64,000 nucleotides of DNA from assembly GCF_003096635.1 (NCBI RefSeq), contig NZ_QEKV01000001.1, positions 195,534 through 259,533 on the forward strand. The letters run 5' to 3'. A program made the translations under genes and the position numbers. The DNA is from Ezakiella coagulans. Lineage in GTDB: Bacteria > Bacillota > Clostridia > Tissierellales > Peptoniphilaceae. Positions within the stretch are counted from its first letter, which is position 1. Each line of letters starts with the position of its first letter. Below, piece after piece: positions 29,354 through 38,749 of the stretch. The notes beneath the pieces were generated by a model that worked only from the letters and a program-made list of their open reading frames with translations, did no database searches and was not told the origin of the DNA.

Positions 29354-30586
29354 ATGTATAACAAACAGACAAAATACTTACTTGGAGGGAGAATTGCCAC
29401 AAATATAGCGGACTCACTTCAATATATGATGATTCTTTGGTTTTTCAACGAGACATTTAAGTCACCTTTTTTGTTGGGTGTAATATTTGCGATTGAATCC
29501 GGGGCAGATGTAATCAGTTTTTTATTTGGACCGCTGATTGATAATTCGAACAGCAAAAAATTGTTGATTAAATGTTCTGCAGTACAAATAATAAATGTTC
29601 TGATTTTGTGTGTGATAAATATTACTTTTGGAATCAAAAGTAATGTGATATATTCGATTATAATGGTTCTTTCTTTAACTATAACCACTCTCGCAAGCAC
29701 AATAATTTATCCATTACAGACAAAAATGATACCGATGGTAGCAGGTGAGACACCTTTGGTTAAAGTAAACGGAATATTTAATCTCTCTGAAAAAATATTT
29801 GATGTGCTTTTTAATGCCGGAGCAACACTCTTAATTTCATCTTTTAACGTAAGCTTCAATCTGATCATTTCGTTGGTAGTTTTTTTAATTGGGATAAAGC
29901 TATATTCGCTGTTAAATTATGATGAAAATTTTGACTTTTCAGAGATTGAAGACTATGAAGAAGAGGGAACGGTAGGAGAATATATAGCGGATTTAAAAGA
30001 GGGATTTGTGGAACTTCGAAAACAAAATGAACTTCTAAAACTCATAATACCTCTTATGGTAATAAACTTCTTTTTTGCAATTGCGGATATAGGGCTACCG
30101 AGGCTTGCAAGCGAATATATTTCAGATGAAGCCACAGGCTATGGGCTTATACTATCAATCAGTGCAATTGGGTCAATTGTGGGTGGCGCATTTACACAAT
30201 TTAAAAATATTGAAAAAGCGAATCTTAGAAAAACGGTCGCAATGTGCTTGATATCATCCGGGATATTTAAACTAATAACTGCGATAACAATAAATAGAAT
30301 TTTTGTTTTGTGTTGCATCTCAATATTTTTTTGCAGTGCTTTTATAAGCTTTATGAATATTTTATTTATATCGCTTGTCCAATCAACTGTTCCGGTGAAT
30401 ATATTGGGGAGAGTTGAGACAATAAATGAAAGCATTATCTCGGCAATAATTCCTTTAGGAACTTTTGCAGGAGCATTTGTAATAAAAGAATATGGAAGCA
30501 TAATGACACAATATATATACGCGGTGGCTCTGGTTGTATTTGGGGTGTATTATGCGTTGTTAAAGGTGGAGAAATATTCTTGCTAA
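29354..30586 (+). CDS. MFS transporter
   Basis: 410 residues with about twelve hydrophobic helices and a charged mid-loop (SEIEDYEEEGTVGEY), a layout typical of the major facilitator superfamily. The early GPLIDNSNSKKLL loop matches the cytoplasmic loop-2/3 signature position. Similar short MFS proteins are annotated as drug efflux (MFS_3/enterobactin exporter-like), but the substrate cannot be read. TATAAT at 29271 and GGGAG before the ATG support expression. The last codons (TAT-TCT-TGC) and the stop TAA are the first bases of repeat element C, so the true C-terminus was replaced or extended by the repeat. Confidence 0.85.
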   Translation: MYNKQTKYLLGGRIATNIADSLQYMMILWFFNETFKSPFLLGVIFAIESGADVISFLFGPLIDNSNSKKLLIKCSAVQIINVLILCVINITFGIKSNVIYSIIMVLSLTITTLASTIIYPLQTKMIPMVAGETPLVKVNGIFNLSEKIFDVLFNAGATLLISSFNVSFNLIISLVVFLIGIKLYSLLNYDENFDFSEIEDYEEEGTVGEYIADLKEGFVELRKQNELLKLIIPLMVINFFFAIADIGLPRLASEYISDEATGYGLILSISAIGSIVGGAFTQFKNIEKANLRKTVAMCLISSGIFKLITAITINRIFVLCCISIFFCSAFISFMNILFISLVQSTVPVNILGRVETINESIISAIIPLGTFAGAFVIKEYGSIMTQYIYAVALVVFGVYYALLKVEKYSC

Positions 30587-30666
30587 AATTGCGAAAAACG
30601 GTTGTTCGACTTTTTAGTCGCTGCGACATACTTGCCAGTATGCCTCGCTCCAAAAAAATCTCGCAC
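30577..30666 (+). repeat. inverted-repeat element C (after the MFS gene)
   Basis: Starts TTCTTGCTAAAATTGCG inside the end of the MFS gene and has an internal CATACT TGCC AGTATG hairpin. The right terminal repeat is missing here; the full form is at 34631-34751. Confidence 0.75.
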
Positions 30667-30672
30667 GGAAAT

Positions 30673-30795
30673 ATTCTTGCTAAAATGGCGACTAACTTGC
30701 TTTTCAGAATCTCACAACCTGCGACGTATTTACCAATACGCCTCGGTTGGTCGTTTATTGCAAAGCGGCGTTATTCATCCATTTTAGCGAAGAAT
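30673..30795 (+). repeat. inverted-repeat element B, 123 bp
   Basis: Ends ATTCTTGCTAAAATGG and CCATTTTAGCGAAGAAT pair with one bulge. The internal stem CAACC...GGTTG encloses the CGTATT TACC AATACG hairpin. Other full copies at 34897, 40759 and 42856 have exactly the same length. Confidence 0.85.
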
Positions 30796-30815
30796 GTAGT
30801 GTGAACTATATAATA

Positions 30816-30860
30816 AAAATACCTTGAGATTGATTAAAAATCATCTTGAGGTATTTTTTT
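30816..30860 (+). terminator. ATACCTTGAG terminator module
   Basis: Hairpin AATACCTTGAGA...TCTTGAGGTATT with T run, in fixed position about 20 bases after element B (also at 42997 and 56489). It probably ends the MFS transcript. Confidence 0.75.
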
Positions 30861-30887
30861 GTAGAGGTGTGTGTACGCCGCTGTAAC

Positions 30888-30905
30888 GGCGGATTACATT
30901 CCGCC
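30888..30905. repeat. GGCGGA hairpin (compensated variant)
   Basis: GGCGGA TTACAT TCCGCC, followed by the GCCCATTTTTGTGT flank. The innermost pair is A-T where other copies have G-C. Confidence 0.65.
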
Positions 30906-31017
30906 GCCCATTTTTGTGTGTTTGGAATATGAAGACAAACCAACAACTTTGTGCTTATATAATATCGAATAAGAACCTCATCTATTTCGTCCTACACCTT
31001 CACATTCCTTTTATGAT

Positions 31018-31046
31018 TTGACACCATCAACAAGCATTGATATACT
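31018..31046 (+). promoter_or_regulatory. promoter of the ABC exporter pair
   Basis: TTGACA (31018-31023), 17 bases, TATACT (31041-31046); near-consensus. Confidence 0.75.
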
Positions 31047-31082
31047 ATAAATATACATATTATTTTCACAAGGGAGTACATT

Positions 31083-32867
31083 ATGAAAGACAAGTACAGT
31101 TTTTTCAGCAATTTATTTTTTCTAATAAAAAATTGGTTCAAAAAGGACACGTTCGGGGCGATTGTCGTTTTTGTTTCGGCTATTATTTCCGTTATAATTC
31201 CGATGGTTGATGCATTTATTACGAGAACTGTTGCAAATTCGATAATTGAAAGTGCGGAGATTAGTTTTTTCATAAGAGAGCTTGCGGTTCTTTTTTGCGT
31301 TTATATAGTTTTGAAGTTTATAAATGTGTGGGCGGAGGAACGGACGTGGTTTTTTCAAAACAAGGTCAGCATGCTCTATGGAGTCGATTTGATGGATGCG
31401 GTCATGGACAAGGAGCTTGCGGATTTTGAAAGCACGAAGGGCCGCTCGCTTTTTGAGCGTGCAAAGAGTTTTGCATTTGACGGAGACCAAGCGGACGGTG
31501 CGTGGTCAGCGATAAGATTTTCAAAGCTTTTGACATCGTTTGTCGGTTTTCTTACTTACACGATCATTTTCAGCAAGGTCAGTTTTGTGTTGATTGCGAT
31601 TGTTATTTTGACTTCGTTTATTGCATATTTTCTCCAACACAAGTTGACGGAATTCGGAAATGTGACGGCGGACGAGATGTCGCTCGAGGAGATGCGCCTA
31701 TATTATTTATATAGGATAGCCGGCGAGTCGCGTGCACAACGAGAGGTGCGGATTTTGAATGCTTTCGGCATGGTCTATTCGTATCTTGCAAAGTTTTCAA
31801 ACGCATATTATTCAATTTTAAGAAAATATACAAAAAAGGCGAACACATCCACAGAACTCCAAGCGGTGCTTGGTTTTGTGAGAGATTTTTTCACATATTA
31901 TATTTTGGCGAAAAATGCGGCACTTGGAAAAATTTCGACCGGTGACTTTATTTTTTATCTCACTCTTGTTGTCGGTTTTTCGGAATGGCTGAACAATTTC
32001 ACGGGTCATATTATGAGTCTTAAAAGAATTTCAATCGGCTGCGGCAAGTATCGCGAGTTTGTCGATGAGAAGAAAGACGAGGATAAGAAGCCGGACATTG
32101 ACGTCATAAATGATATCGAACTAAAAAATCTTTCATTTCAATATGACGAGGATTCGAAGATTTTAAAGGATATAAATTTATCGATGAAAAGGGGCGACTC
32201 GGTTGCAATTGTCGGTGAAAACGGAGCCGGAAAAACCACGCTTATAAAAGTGCTTGCCGGTTTATACAAGCCGACGGCGGGCGAGATTTATGTAAATGGT
32301 AAAGATTTTAACAATTTTTCGAGCGAGTCTATTTATAAAAGGACGAGCATTCTTTTTCAGGATTATTTCATGCTTCCGGGGACGCTTCTTGAAAATATGG
32401 ACAACAAAGGTCTTGACGAAAAAAGGGCGACGGAGTTTGTGGAAAAGCTTGGACTTAAAGATAGAATAGACGGCTTGACAGATGGGCTTCAAAGCGAAGT
32501 GATCGATGTGGAAAACAATAAAATTGAAGGTTTTTCGGGAGGGGAACTTCAAAGAATTCTCCTTATAAAATCGCTTATGAAAGAGAGCGACATATTGATT
32601 CTTGACGAGCCGACGGCTGCACTTGACCCGATAAGCGAAGAAAAGCTCTACAATGAGTACAAGGATTTCAGCAGGGACAAGATTTCCATTTTTATTTCGC
32701 ACAGAATCACCTCGACGAGATTTTGCGACAAAATAATTTATTTGGAAAACGGCGAAATTGCGGAATACGGAACATACGAGGAGCTGATGAAGCTGAACGG
32801 AAAATACAAAAAGATGTTCGATTTGCAAGCGAAGTATTATAAGGAGGACGAAAATGAAGATGATTGA
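31083..32867 (+). CDS. ABC transporter, fused permease/ATPase, subunit 1
   Basis: 594 residues. About six membrane helices lie in residues 20-310, then an ATPase domain with Walker A GENGAGKTT (about 380), signature FSGGELQR (about 484) and Walker B ILILDEPTAALDP (about 505). It overlaps the next gene by 14 bases, so a heterodimeric exporter is likely. Exporters of this build move peptides, lipids or drugs; no precursor peptide or modification enzyme is nearby to choose among them. GC content looks higher than in the flanking intergenic DNA and matches the core genome. Confidence 0.9.
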   Translation: MKDKYSFFSNLFFLIKNWFKKDTFGAIVVFVSAIISVIIPMVDAFITRTVANSIIESAEISFFIRELAVLFCVYIVLKFINVWAEERTWFFQNKVSMLYGVDLMDAVMDKELADFESTKGRSLFERAKSFAFDGDQADGAWSAIRFSKLLTSFVGFLTYTIIFSKVSFVLIAIVILTSFIAYFLQHKLTEFGNVTADEMSLEEMRLYYLYRIAGESRAQREVRILNAFGMVYSYLAKFSNAYYSILRKYTKKANTSTELQAVLGFVRDFFTYYILAKNAALGKISTGDFIFYLTLVVGFSEWLNNFTGHIMSLKRISIGCGKYREFVDEKKDEDKKPDIDVINDIELKNLSFQYDEDSKILKDINLSMKRGDSVAIVGENGAGKTTLIKVLAGLYKPTAGEIYVNGKDFNNFSSESIYKRTSILFQDYFMLPGTLLENMDNKGLDEKRATEFVEKLGLKDRIDGLTDGLQSEVIDVENNKIEGFSGGELQRILLIKSLMKESDILILDEPTAALDPISEEKLYNEYKDFSRDKISIFISHRITSTRFCDKIIYLENGEIAEYGTYEELMKLNGKYKKMFDLQAKYYKEDENEDD

Positions 32868-34641
32868 TGTTTATCGCGACATAAACAAAATTAATAAAAA
32901 CATTCTTCCGGTTATACTTTTAAACTGTCTATTCAGTGCGATTGAGCCTTTTGTGTTTATTTTTGTGTCGGGGAAATTGGTGAAATATTTGATTGAGGGA
33001 AGGGCGTTTAAAGAAATAGTTACGCTTTCTCTTGTCGGGGCGGCGATTTCTCTTGCGGTTTATGTTATAAAAAACATAACGGAAAATTACAAAATGGAAT
33101 TTATGGACTATTTGAATTGCAAAGAGAAAAATCTTTTGATTAAGGGAATGTTTAATCTCGACTTCAAGGATTTCGAATCCAAGGAATACAAGGATAAGAT
33201 TTCGAGACACAGACAGGAGACCGACGGAATCGGCGGAGTTTATTATGAAACGCTTTATCTTTTGAGCGATTTTGTGAGCGGAGTTTTGACGATTATTATT
33301 GCGGCAATTTCTCTCGGTGGATTTTATAAAACTTTGAATCAGTCGGTGGATATAAAAATTCTCGGGGAAAGATATTTTCCGCTTATTTTACTTGCGGCGC
33401 TTATTATACTTTCGGTGCTTTTAGCAATCTTTAGAAAAAAAGTTGAGGAGAAAAATGAGGATGACCGCGAAGAATATTCGGTAAAATATAAAATCTACGA
33501 TTTTTATATGCGCCTTTTGTCCGACTACGAGTCGCTCAAACAAATAAAAATATTTGATGAAAAGCCGTTCATCAAAAGAGAATTGAACGACAAATTTGTG
33601 AAAGACGGACTGTCACTGGACAGAAGAGTGAGTGTAAGAACCGCTTTTTCGCAAGCCATGAACGAATTTTTGATGACGGGAATCAATGTGTTATTTTTGC
33701 TCGTGCTTGCGGTAAAGGCAATCGGCGGACTCTTTGGGGCGGATGCGCTTATAATCTACTACGGTGCATTCAAAGAAATTGTCGATGGAATAAAACTTTT
33801 GATTGAATCGGTCGGCTATAAAAAATCCATCGAGCCGAAAATAGAAATTTTATATGACGTAATCGCTCTTAAATCGGAGAGCGACGAAGGAAAATATATT
33901 GAAGAAAGCACGGAAAATGCAATTGTTGCAAAAAATATTTGCTTTGCTTATCCGGGAAGCGACAAAAACACACTCGAAGAAATTGATGTCACAATAAAAA
34001 ACGGCGAGAAAATTGCAATCGTGGGCGAGAACGGCTCGGGAAAAACAACATTTATAAATCTCTTGACCGGACTTTATAGACCGACATCGGGAGAAATATT
34101 TGTGAACGGAAAAACTCCGACACTTGAAAATACTTCGAAAGAAGCGGGAGTTGTGAGCCAGGACTTCTTCTTGTTCTCATTTATGCTCGGAGAAAATGTT
34201 ACATCGTCAAGGGATGTTGATGTGAAAAATGCAAAACTCGCACTCGAAACCTCCGGCTTCGGCGACAAATATCCGCTTGAAACATATCTCTACAAAGACA
34301 TTGACGAAGACGGTGTCGACGTTTCGGGCGGAGAAGCTCAAAAAATTGCACTCGCAAGGGCAATATATGGAAACAAAAAAATCTTGCTCTTTGACGAACC
34401 TACATCAAAACTCGACCCGAAATCGGAAATGAAAGTTTTTGAAAGCTTCAACGAAGTCTCGAAAGGAAAAACCTCAATCTTCGTCTCTCATAGAATGAGT
34501 GCCTGCAAATTTGCCGACAGAATCATACTCTTTGAAAAAGGTAAAATCTCAGCAATCGGAACGCATGAGGAAATGATTAGAGGGAGTGAGAGGTATCGAG
34601 AAATGTGGGAGGCCCAAGCTAAGTATTTTTATTCTTGCTAA
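32854..34641 (+). CDS. ABC transporter, fused permease/ATPase, subunit 2
   Basis: 595 residues. A six-helix membrane domain is followed by Walker A GENGSGKTT (about 390), signature VSGGEAQK (about 490) and Walker B ILLFDEPTSKLDP (about 511). In this subunit the residue after Walker B aspartate is glutamate, so its site looks active. It pairs with the upstream gene. As in the MFS gene, the C-terminal Tyr-Ser-Cys and stop come from repeat element C that begins at 34631. Confidence 0.9.
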   Translation: MKMIDVYRDINKINKNILPVILLNCLFSAIEPFVFIFVSGKLVKYLIEGRAFKEIVTLSLVGAAISLAVYVIKNITENYKMEFMDYLNCKEKNLLIKGMFNLDFKDFESKEYKDKISRHRQETDGIGGVYYETLYLLSDFVSGVLTIIIAAISLGGFYKTLNQSVDIKILGERYFPLILLAALIILSVLLAIFRKKVEEKNEDDREEYSVKYKIYDFYMRLLSDYESLKQIKIFDEKPFIKRELNDKFVKDGLSLDRRVSVRTAFSQAMNEFLMTGINVLFLLVLAVKAIGGLFGADALIIYYGAFKEIVDGIKLLIESVGYKKSIEPKIEILYDVIALKSESDEGKYIEESTENAIVAKNICFAYPGSDKNTLEEIDVTIKNGEKIAIVGENGSGKTTFINLLTGLYRPTSGEIFVNGKTPTLENTSKEAGVVSQDFFLFSFMLGENVTSSRDVDVKNAKLALETSGFGDKYPLETYLYKDIDEDGVDVSGGEAQKIALARAIYGNKKILLFDEPTSKLDPKSEMKVFESFNEVSKGKTSIFVSHRMSACKFADRIILFEKGKISAIGTHEEMIRGSERYREMWEAQAKYFYSC

Positions 34642-34751
34642 AATTGCGAAAAACGGTTGTTCGACTTTTTAGTCGCTGCGACATACTTGCCAGTATGCCT
34701 CGCTCCAAAAAAGTCTCGCACTAACCGTTTTTCATCAATTTTATCTGCGAA
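34631..34751 (+). repeat. inverted-repeat element C, complete
   Basis: Left arm ATTCTTGCTAAAATTGCG...AAACGGTT pairs with AACCGTTTTTCATCAATTT and TCTGCGAAT on the right. Inner CATACT TGCC AGTATG hairpin. It supplies the stop codon of the ABC gene. Confidence 0.8.
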
Positions 34752-34787
34752 TGTGAGGACAAAAATACAATTGTTATAATCATGATA

Positions 34788-35262
34788 GGTGCTTGTTTCA
34801 CCTCCGCTCTCATTGCAACGTGCGTTTAAGCACGTCTCACTCGAGTGGTGTCTGTACTACGCCTTTTTCATCAATTTTATCTGCGAATGTGTAATTATTC
34901 TTGCTAAAATGGCGACTAACTTGCTTTTCAGAAGTTCCCAACCTGCAGCGTATTTACCAATACGCTTCGGTTGGTCGCTTCTTCCAAAGCTGCGTTATTC
35001 ATCCATTTTAGCGAAGAATTTAGGGTAAAAATAACAATTATGCTATTAAGGAGAAAGGCTTGTTTCGACTACACACAAGTGTTGTTTGTACTACCCCTTT
35101 TTCATCAATTTTATCTGCGAATGATGTTGAGATATAATAGGTCGGTTTTTGCAAAGCGGCATTATTCATCCATTTTAGCGAAGAATTAGGGTGAACAATT
35201 GATTGGTCGCTTCTTGCAAAGCTGCGTTATTCATCCATTTTAGCGAGGAATTTTGGTGATAT
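34788..35262 (+). repeat. cluster of elements A (partial), B and B fragments
   Basis: Partial element A (34788-34886), full 123-bp element B (34897-35019), then degraded A (about 35050-35121) and two B right ends (near 35140-35187 and 35201-35250). The series of right ends looks like repeated insertion and loss at one site. No gene is seen in 34642-35641. Confidence 0.75.
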
Positions 35263-35270
35263 TTGAAATG

Positions 35271-35309
35271 AAAACACCTTGGGAAGATACATTTCCAAGG
35301 TGTTTTTTT
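35271..35309. terminator. ACACCTTGGGAA terminator module
   Basis: AAAACACCTTGG...CCAAGGTGTTTT with T run. Relative to the 28940 copy the T-A pair is replaced by C-G, a compensated change. Confidence 0.65.
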
Positions 35310-35324
35310 GTATAAGCTTTTGTA

Positions 35325-35510
35325 CGCGTTGTAGCGGCTGGCATACGTTACGACGAAAGGAGTAACGATAGAACTGCCTGTGCCCAACCGCGTGAAATAC
35401 CCTCTCAGTGCTCAAATACGAAATCACAGATTTCTTTTTCGCACTGCCGGGCACAGGCATACATCTTTGATTTCGTATTTGAACGCGGGAAGGGTACCGC
35501 CATATATGAC
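35325..35510. repeat. hairpin repeat with a nested cassette
   Basis: The GCGGCTGGCAT hairpin is opened at its tip after GAGTAACGATA by a foreign stem-loop: GCCTGTGCCC (35376-35385) pairs with GGGCACAGGC (35449-35458), and TCAAATACGAAAT / ATTTCGTATTTGA form a further pair. The hairpin then closes with CCGCCATATATGACG. Confidence 0.65.
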
Positions 35511-35641
35511 GTCTATTAAATTTGGAACATTACCAACGACGTTGTGTTTTTAAAATATATATACCATTCCTATTCTATAATTTTCAGTTTGTGTCAATAT
35601 GTAAATAAAAACCGAAAGCATTTTTGCCGCCGGTTCCTGTT

Positions 35642-36331
35642 TTATTTAAATCGTGATTTCTTTTGTTTATGCATGATGTCTTTGATGTTGACCACTCTGT
35701 CGCAAGCATAGTAAAGAAGCTGAACGTCGTGGCTTACAAGAATTATACTCATGCCGTGTTTTTTTCTATATGAATCCAAAAGCTCCGTTGTTTTTAATTT
35801 CAAATTCACGTCAAGCGGGGAAGTGATTTCATCGGCAAGCAAAACTTTCGGCTCAGTTAGAAGTGCCCTGATGATTTGTGCACGACTTATCATTCCGCCT
35901 GACAATTCGTAAGGACGCTTTTTGAGGCATTCTTTATCCAGTTCAAAATCTTCAATAAGTGTTTCAAGTTCCGCTTCATTAAATTCTTTTTTGGAGAAGT
36001 GAAGTGCTTCTTTGAAACTTTGAAGGATAGTTTTTTTCGAGTCAAACGATGAAACTGCGTTTTGGAAAATAAGCTGAACCGGAAAATCTTCAAGATTTCT
36101 CCGTTTGTCACCGACAATCGGAAGATCCCTTCCTTTGTATAGGATTTCACCGCTGTCCAAAACAATGAGGCCTGCAATAAGTCTCAATAGTGTGGTTTTG
36201 CCGCTGCCCGACGGACCTATTATTCCCAAAAATTCATTTTCATATAAATCCAGGTTAAGGTCCATAATGGTTGGAGCGTCTTCCATCTTAAAACTCTTTT
36301 TTAAATTTTTAATCTCTAGAATTTTGTCCAT
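35642..36331 (-). CDS. ABC transporter ATPase, peptide/nickel type (second ATPase)
   Basis: 229 residues from the ATG at 36331, which has AAGGA upstream; the open frame continues further back but into the previous gene. Walker A GPSGSGKT (39-46), LSGGMISRAQI signature and LLADEITSPLD. It is shorter than OppF (about 310) and lacks its C-terminal extension, resembling NikE/CntF-size ATPases. Last gene of the minus-strand importer operon; its start overlaps the upstream ATPase gene by 23 bases. Confidence 0.88.
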   Translation of the reverse strand: MDKILEIKNLKKSFKMEDAPTIMDLNLDLYENEFLGIIGPSGSGKTTLLRLIAGLIVLDSGEILYKGRDLPIVGDKRRNLEDFPVQLIFQNAVSSFDSKKTILQSFKEALHFSKKEFNEAELETLIEDFELDKECLKKRPYELSGGMISRAQIIRALLTEPKVLLADEITSPLDVNLKLKTTELLDSYRKKHGMSIILVSHDVQLLYYACDRVVNIKDIMHKQKKSRFK

Positions 36332-37067
36332 AAATAATCCTTGCTGATTGTAAAAGAGATTGTGTGTTTTCATCTTTGCTGTCAAAAATCTCTTTGGAGT
36401 TTTTGTCTTCGGTAATTTTTCCATCCTTAAACACGCAGATTCTGTCTGTGAGCTGAATTGCATCAAATGGGTTATGCGTGATGTATATAAGGCTCATATT
36501 TGTTTTTTCAATATGAGATTTTATAATGCTTATTGCCATGTCGGTGGAGTCTCTGTCGAGAGCACTGGAAATTTCGTCAGCTATCAAAAGCTCCGGCTCA
36601 CGATTTAATATCATCGCTATTACGACACGTTGTTGCATTCCGCCCGAAAATTCTTCAGGAAATTTTTTGGCGTTTTCTTTATTGATGCCGATGTTTTCTA
36701 ATGAATCGAGGGCAATTTCCGTTGCGGCTTTTTTTGAAATGCCTTTTACAAAAATCAAGTCGCTGACCATTTGATCGATGATTTTTATATACGGATTTAA
36801 TGAGTTTTGAACATCTTGCGTGATATAGCCGATGGATTTTTTTAATTTATCTTTTAAATTCGTCTGAACTTTTTCGTGATTATAAAAAATTTCGCCGTCA
36901 ATTTTTGCATTGTTTATAAGACCGAGTGCAGAGCGGAAGGTAAAACTCTTTCCGGCACCGGAAGCACCGATGATTCCAAGTGAAGAGCCAGGTTCAAGAT
37001 TCAAGTTGATATCTTTTATAATAGTATTGTCGGATAGACTTACTGAATAATTTTTTAACTCAATCAT
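36309..37067 (-). CDS. ABC transporter ATPase, peptide/nickel type (first ATPase)
   Basis: 252 residues. Walker A GASGAGKS (34-41), signature FSGGMQQRV and Walker B LLIADEISSALD. Length matches NikD-type rather than OppD-type (about 330) ATPases, which supports a small-ligand or metal-complex importer. It overlaps the permease gene by four bases. Confidence 0.88.
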   Translation of the reverse strand: MIELKNYSVSLSDNTIIKDINLNLEPGSSLGIIGASGAGKSFTFRSALGLINNAKIDGEIFYNHEKVQTNLKDKLKKSIGYITQDVQNSLNPYIKIIDQMVSDLIFVKGISKKAATEIALDSLENIGINKENAKKFPEEFSGGMQQRVVIAMILNREPELLIADEISSALDRDSTDMAISIIKSHIEKTNMSLIYITHNPFDAIQLTDRICVFKDGKITEDKNSKEIFDSKDENTQSLLQSARIIYGQNSRD

Positions 37068-37831
37068 ATATGAACCTCGTCAAATGTGTAGTGGAATATC
37101 AAGCTCAGGAAAAATATTCCGAGTGCAGGCCAAAGCACGACCAGCGGCTTTTCAATAATGAATCCTCTATATTGATATAGCATAGTTCCAAAATCAGGAG
37201 AGGTGATGTCAGCACCCAAACCGATGAATGTTAGCGATGCGTATGCCAAAATATGATTTGATGCTTTGTTGCCCATAAGATTTAATGTTGACGGAAGAAG
37301 TTCCGGGAACAAAAACTTCCTCATGATGTATGAATTTGGAGCCTGAAGCATCCTTAGCGTGTCCACATACGGGTCTCTTAAAATTATATCGCACAGTTTG
37401 TAGCTTTGGTTTGCGAAAAAGCCGATATTTGAAAATCCGAGGGCAAGTCCGACCGCAAAGACGGAGTCGCTGAACATGATGGATGAAATAAGTGCCACAA
37501 TAAATGTAGGAATTATAAGTGTAAGGTCAGTTAAAAATCTTATGACAACAAGGGGGAATCCTCCGTAGAATCCCGCAATAATTCCAAGAAAGACCCCGAA
37601 AATGTAGGACACAGTACTTGCAACAACAACTACATAAAGCGTTCTTAAAAAACCTTGTGCCATGAGAGAAAATATGTCTCTCCCCAAATGGTCGGTTCCC
37701 ATTAAATGTTCCGACGATGGAGGCAAAAATTTATTAGCTATGTTTACGAATTTCGGATTTTGTGTGGGAATTATAGAAAAAATAATTGCCAACAAAACGA
37801 TGACAGCAATTGCTATTAAAGCTCTTTTCAT
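37064..37831 (-). CDS. ABC transporter permease, OppC/NikC type
   Basis: 255 residues with about five or six helices. The GTDHLGRDIF motif near residue 45 is characteristic of OppC/DppC/NikC permeases, and an EAA-like loop lies in the second half (ELLPSTLNLMGNKASNHIL). The gene overlaps its upstream partner by one base. Confidence 0.88.
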   Translation of the reverse strand: MKRALIAIAVIVLLAIIFSIIPTQNPKFVNIANKFLPPSSEHLMGTDHLGRDIFSLMAQGFLRTLYVVVVASTVSYIFGVFLGIIAGFYGGFPLVVIRFLTDLTLIIPTFIVALISSIMFSDSVFAVGLALGFSNIGFFANQSYKLCDIILRDPYVDTLRMLQAPNSYIMRKFLFPELLPSTLNLMGNKASNHILAYASLTFIGLGADITSPDFGTMLYQYRGFIIEKPLVVLWPALGIFFLSLIFHYTFDEVHI

Positions 37832-38748
37832 TAATCATTCCCCCTTTTTATAAAATGGCTCGAAAAGATGTTAAATATTAGATGTACAAAAAACATCCAT
37901 ATTATAATCATCATTATATATGTCTGAATTATCAGATAGTCCCTGTGTGCTATCGACTCGATTAAAAATGCTGAAAGCCCTTGAATCGAGAGTGCGAATT
38001 CAACAACTGAACTTGCCCCGATGACATAGGCACTTTGGCTTATCAAAAGCCCGAACAGCCCTTGAAGCGGTTCGTGGTAGCAATACTTTAGGAGAGCTTT
38101 CTGTTTGCTGTAACCTCTTTCGATATAAAATCTGAAAAAAGGTTTTTTAATAACGTCTAAAAAGTAGATTCTAACCGTTCGCGACATCGGCCCGATAAGC
38201 GGGAGTCCAACAAAAAAAACGCCGACAGCAAGACTTGCAACTGATCCGGATCTGAAAAACCTGATAAATTTATACTTTACCCCGAAAAAGTATACGAATA
38301 AAATTATAAGGATAAAGACAGGAACAGTTTGGGTAAAAAGCGCGAGTGCTCTTGTTAAACGGTCAAAAAAACCGTCTTTCAAACTGGACAGATAGCCAAG
38401 ACAAAAGGCTAATATACTTGCGTATAATAGCCCTAAAAAGCCTAGCAAAAGAGACGTTGGAGCACGCCTTATGATCTCAGGTTTTAAATTTACACCGGTC
38501 ATAAAGCTCTTGCCCCAATCTCCTTTAATAAAATCTGAAATCCAGTCGAAATACTGTGTGATAAGGGGTTTATCAAGACCGAATTCTTTTTTCAAATAGT
38601 TAATGTTTTCTTCGGTGGCGGGCAGATTTTTCTCACTGAGGACCATCATAACCGGGTCACCGCTCATAAGCCTTACAACGCCAAATGCGATGATAGAGCC
38701 TATGAAGAAAATTAGAAACCATTTACAGAAAAAATTTACAAATTTCAT
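37831..38748 (-). CDS. ABC transporter permease, OppB/NikB type
   Basis: 305 residues. The early GDPVMMVLSEKNLPATEENI segment and six helices identify OppB/NikB-type permeases. It begins one base after the binding-protein gene stop, so the two are tightly coupled. Confidence 0.88.
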   Translation of the reverse strand: MKFVNFFCKWFLIFFIGSIIAFGVVRLMSGDPVMMVLSEKNLPATEENINYLKKEFGLDKPLITQYFDWISDFIKGDWGKSFMTGVNLKPEIIRRAPTSLLLGFLGLLYASILAFCLGYLSSLKDGFFDRLTRALALFTQTVPVFILIILFVYFFGVKYKFIRFFRSGSVASLAVGVFFVGLPLIGPMSRTVRIYFLDVIKKPFFRFYIERGYSKQKALLKYCYHEPLQGLFGLLISQSAYVIGASSVVEFALSIQGLSAFLIESIAHRDYLIIQTYIMMIIIWMFFVHLIFNIFSSHFIKRGND

Positions 38749-38749
38749 C

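Noticed and set aside
32262-32828. 188-codon antisense frame within the ABC exporter gene
   Set aside because: It overlaps Walker A, signature and Walker B coding sequence of the plus-strand gene; no ribosome site or homology.
35590-35640. Terminator for the minus-strand ABC importer
   Set aside because: An AACCG/CGGTT stem with a long loop and weak T run is visible on the minus strand, but it is too weak to list.
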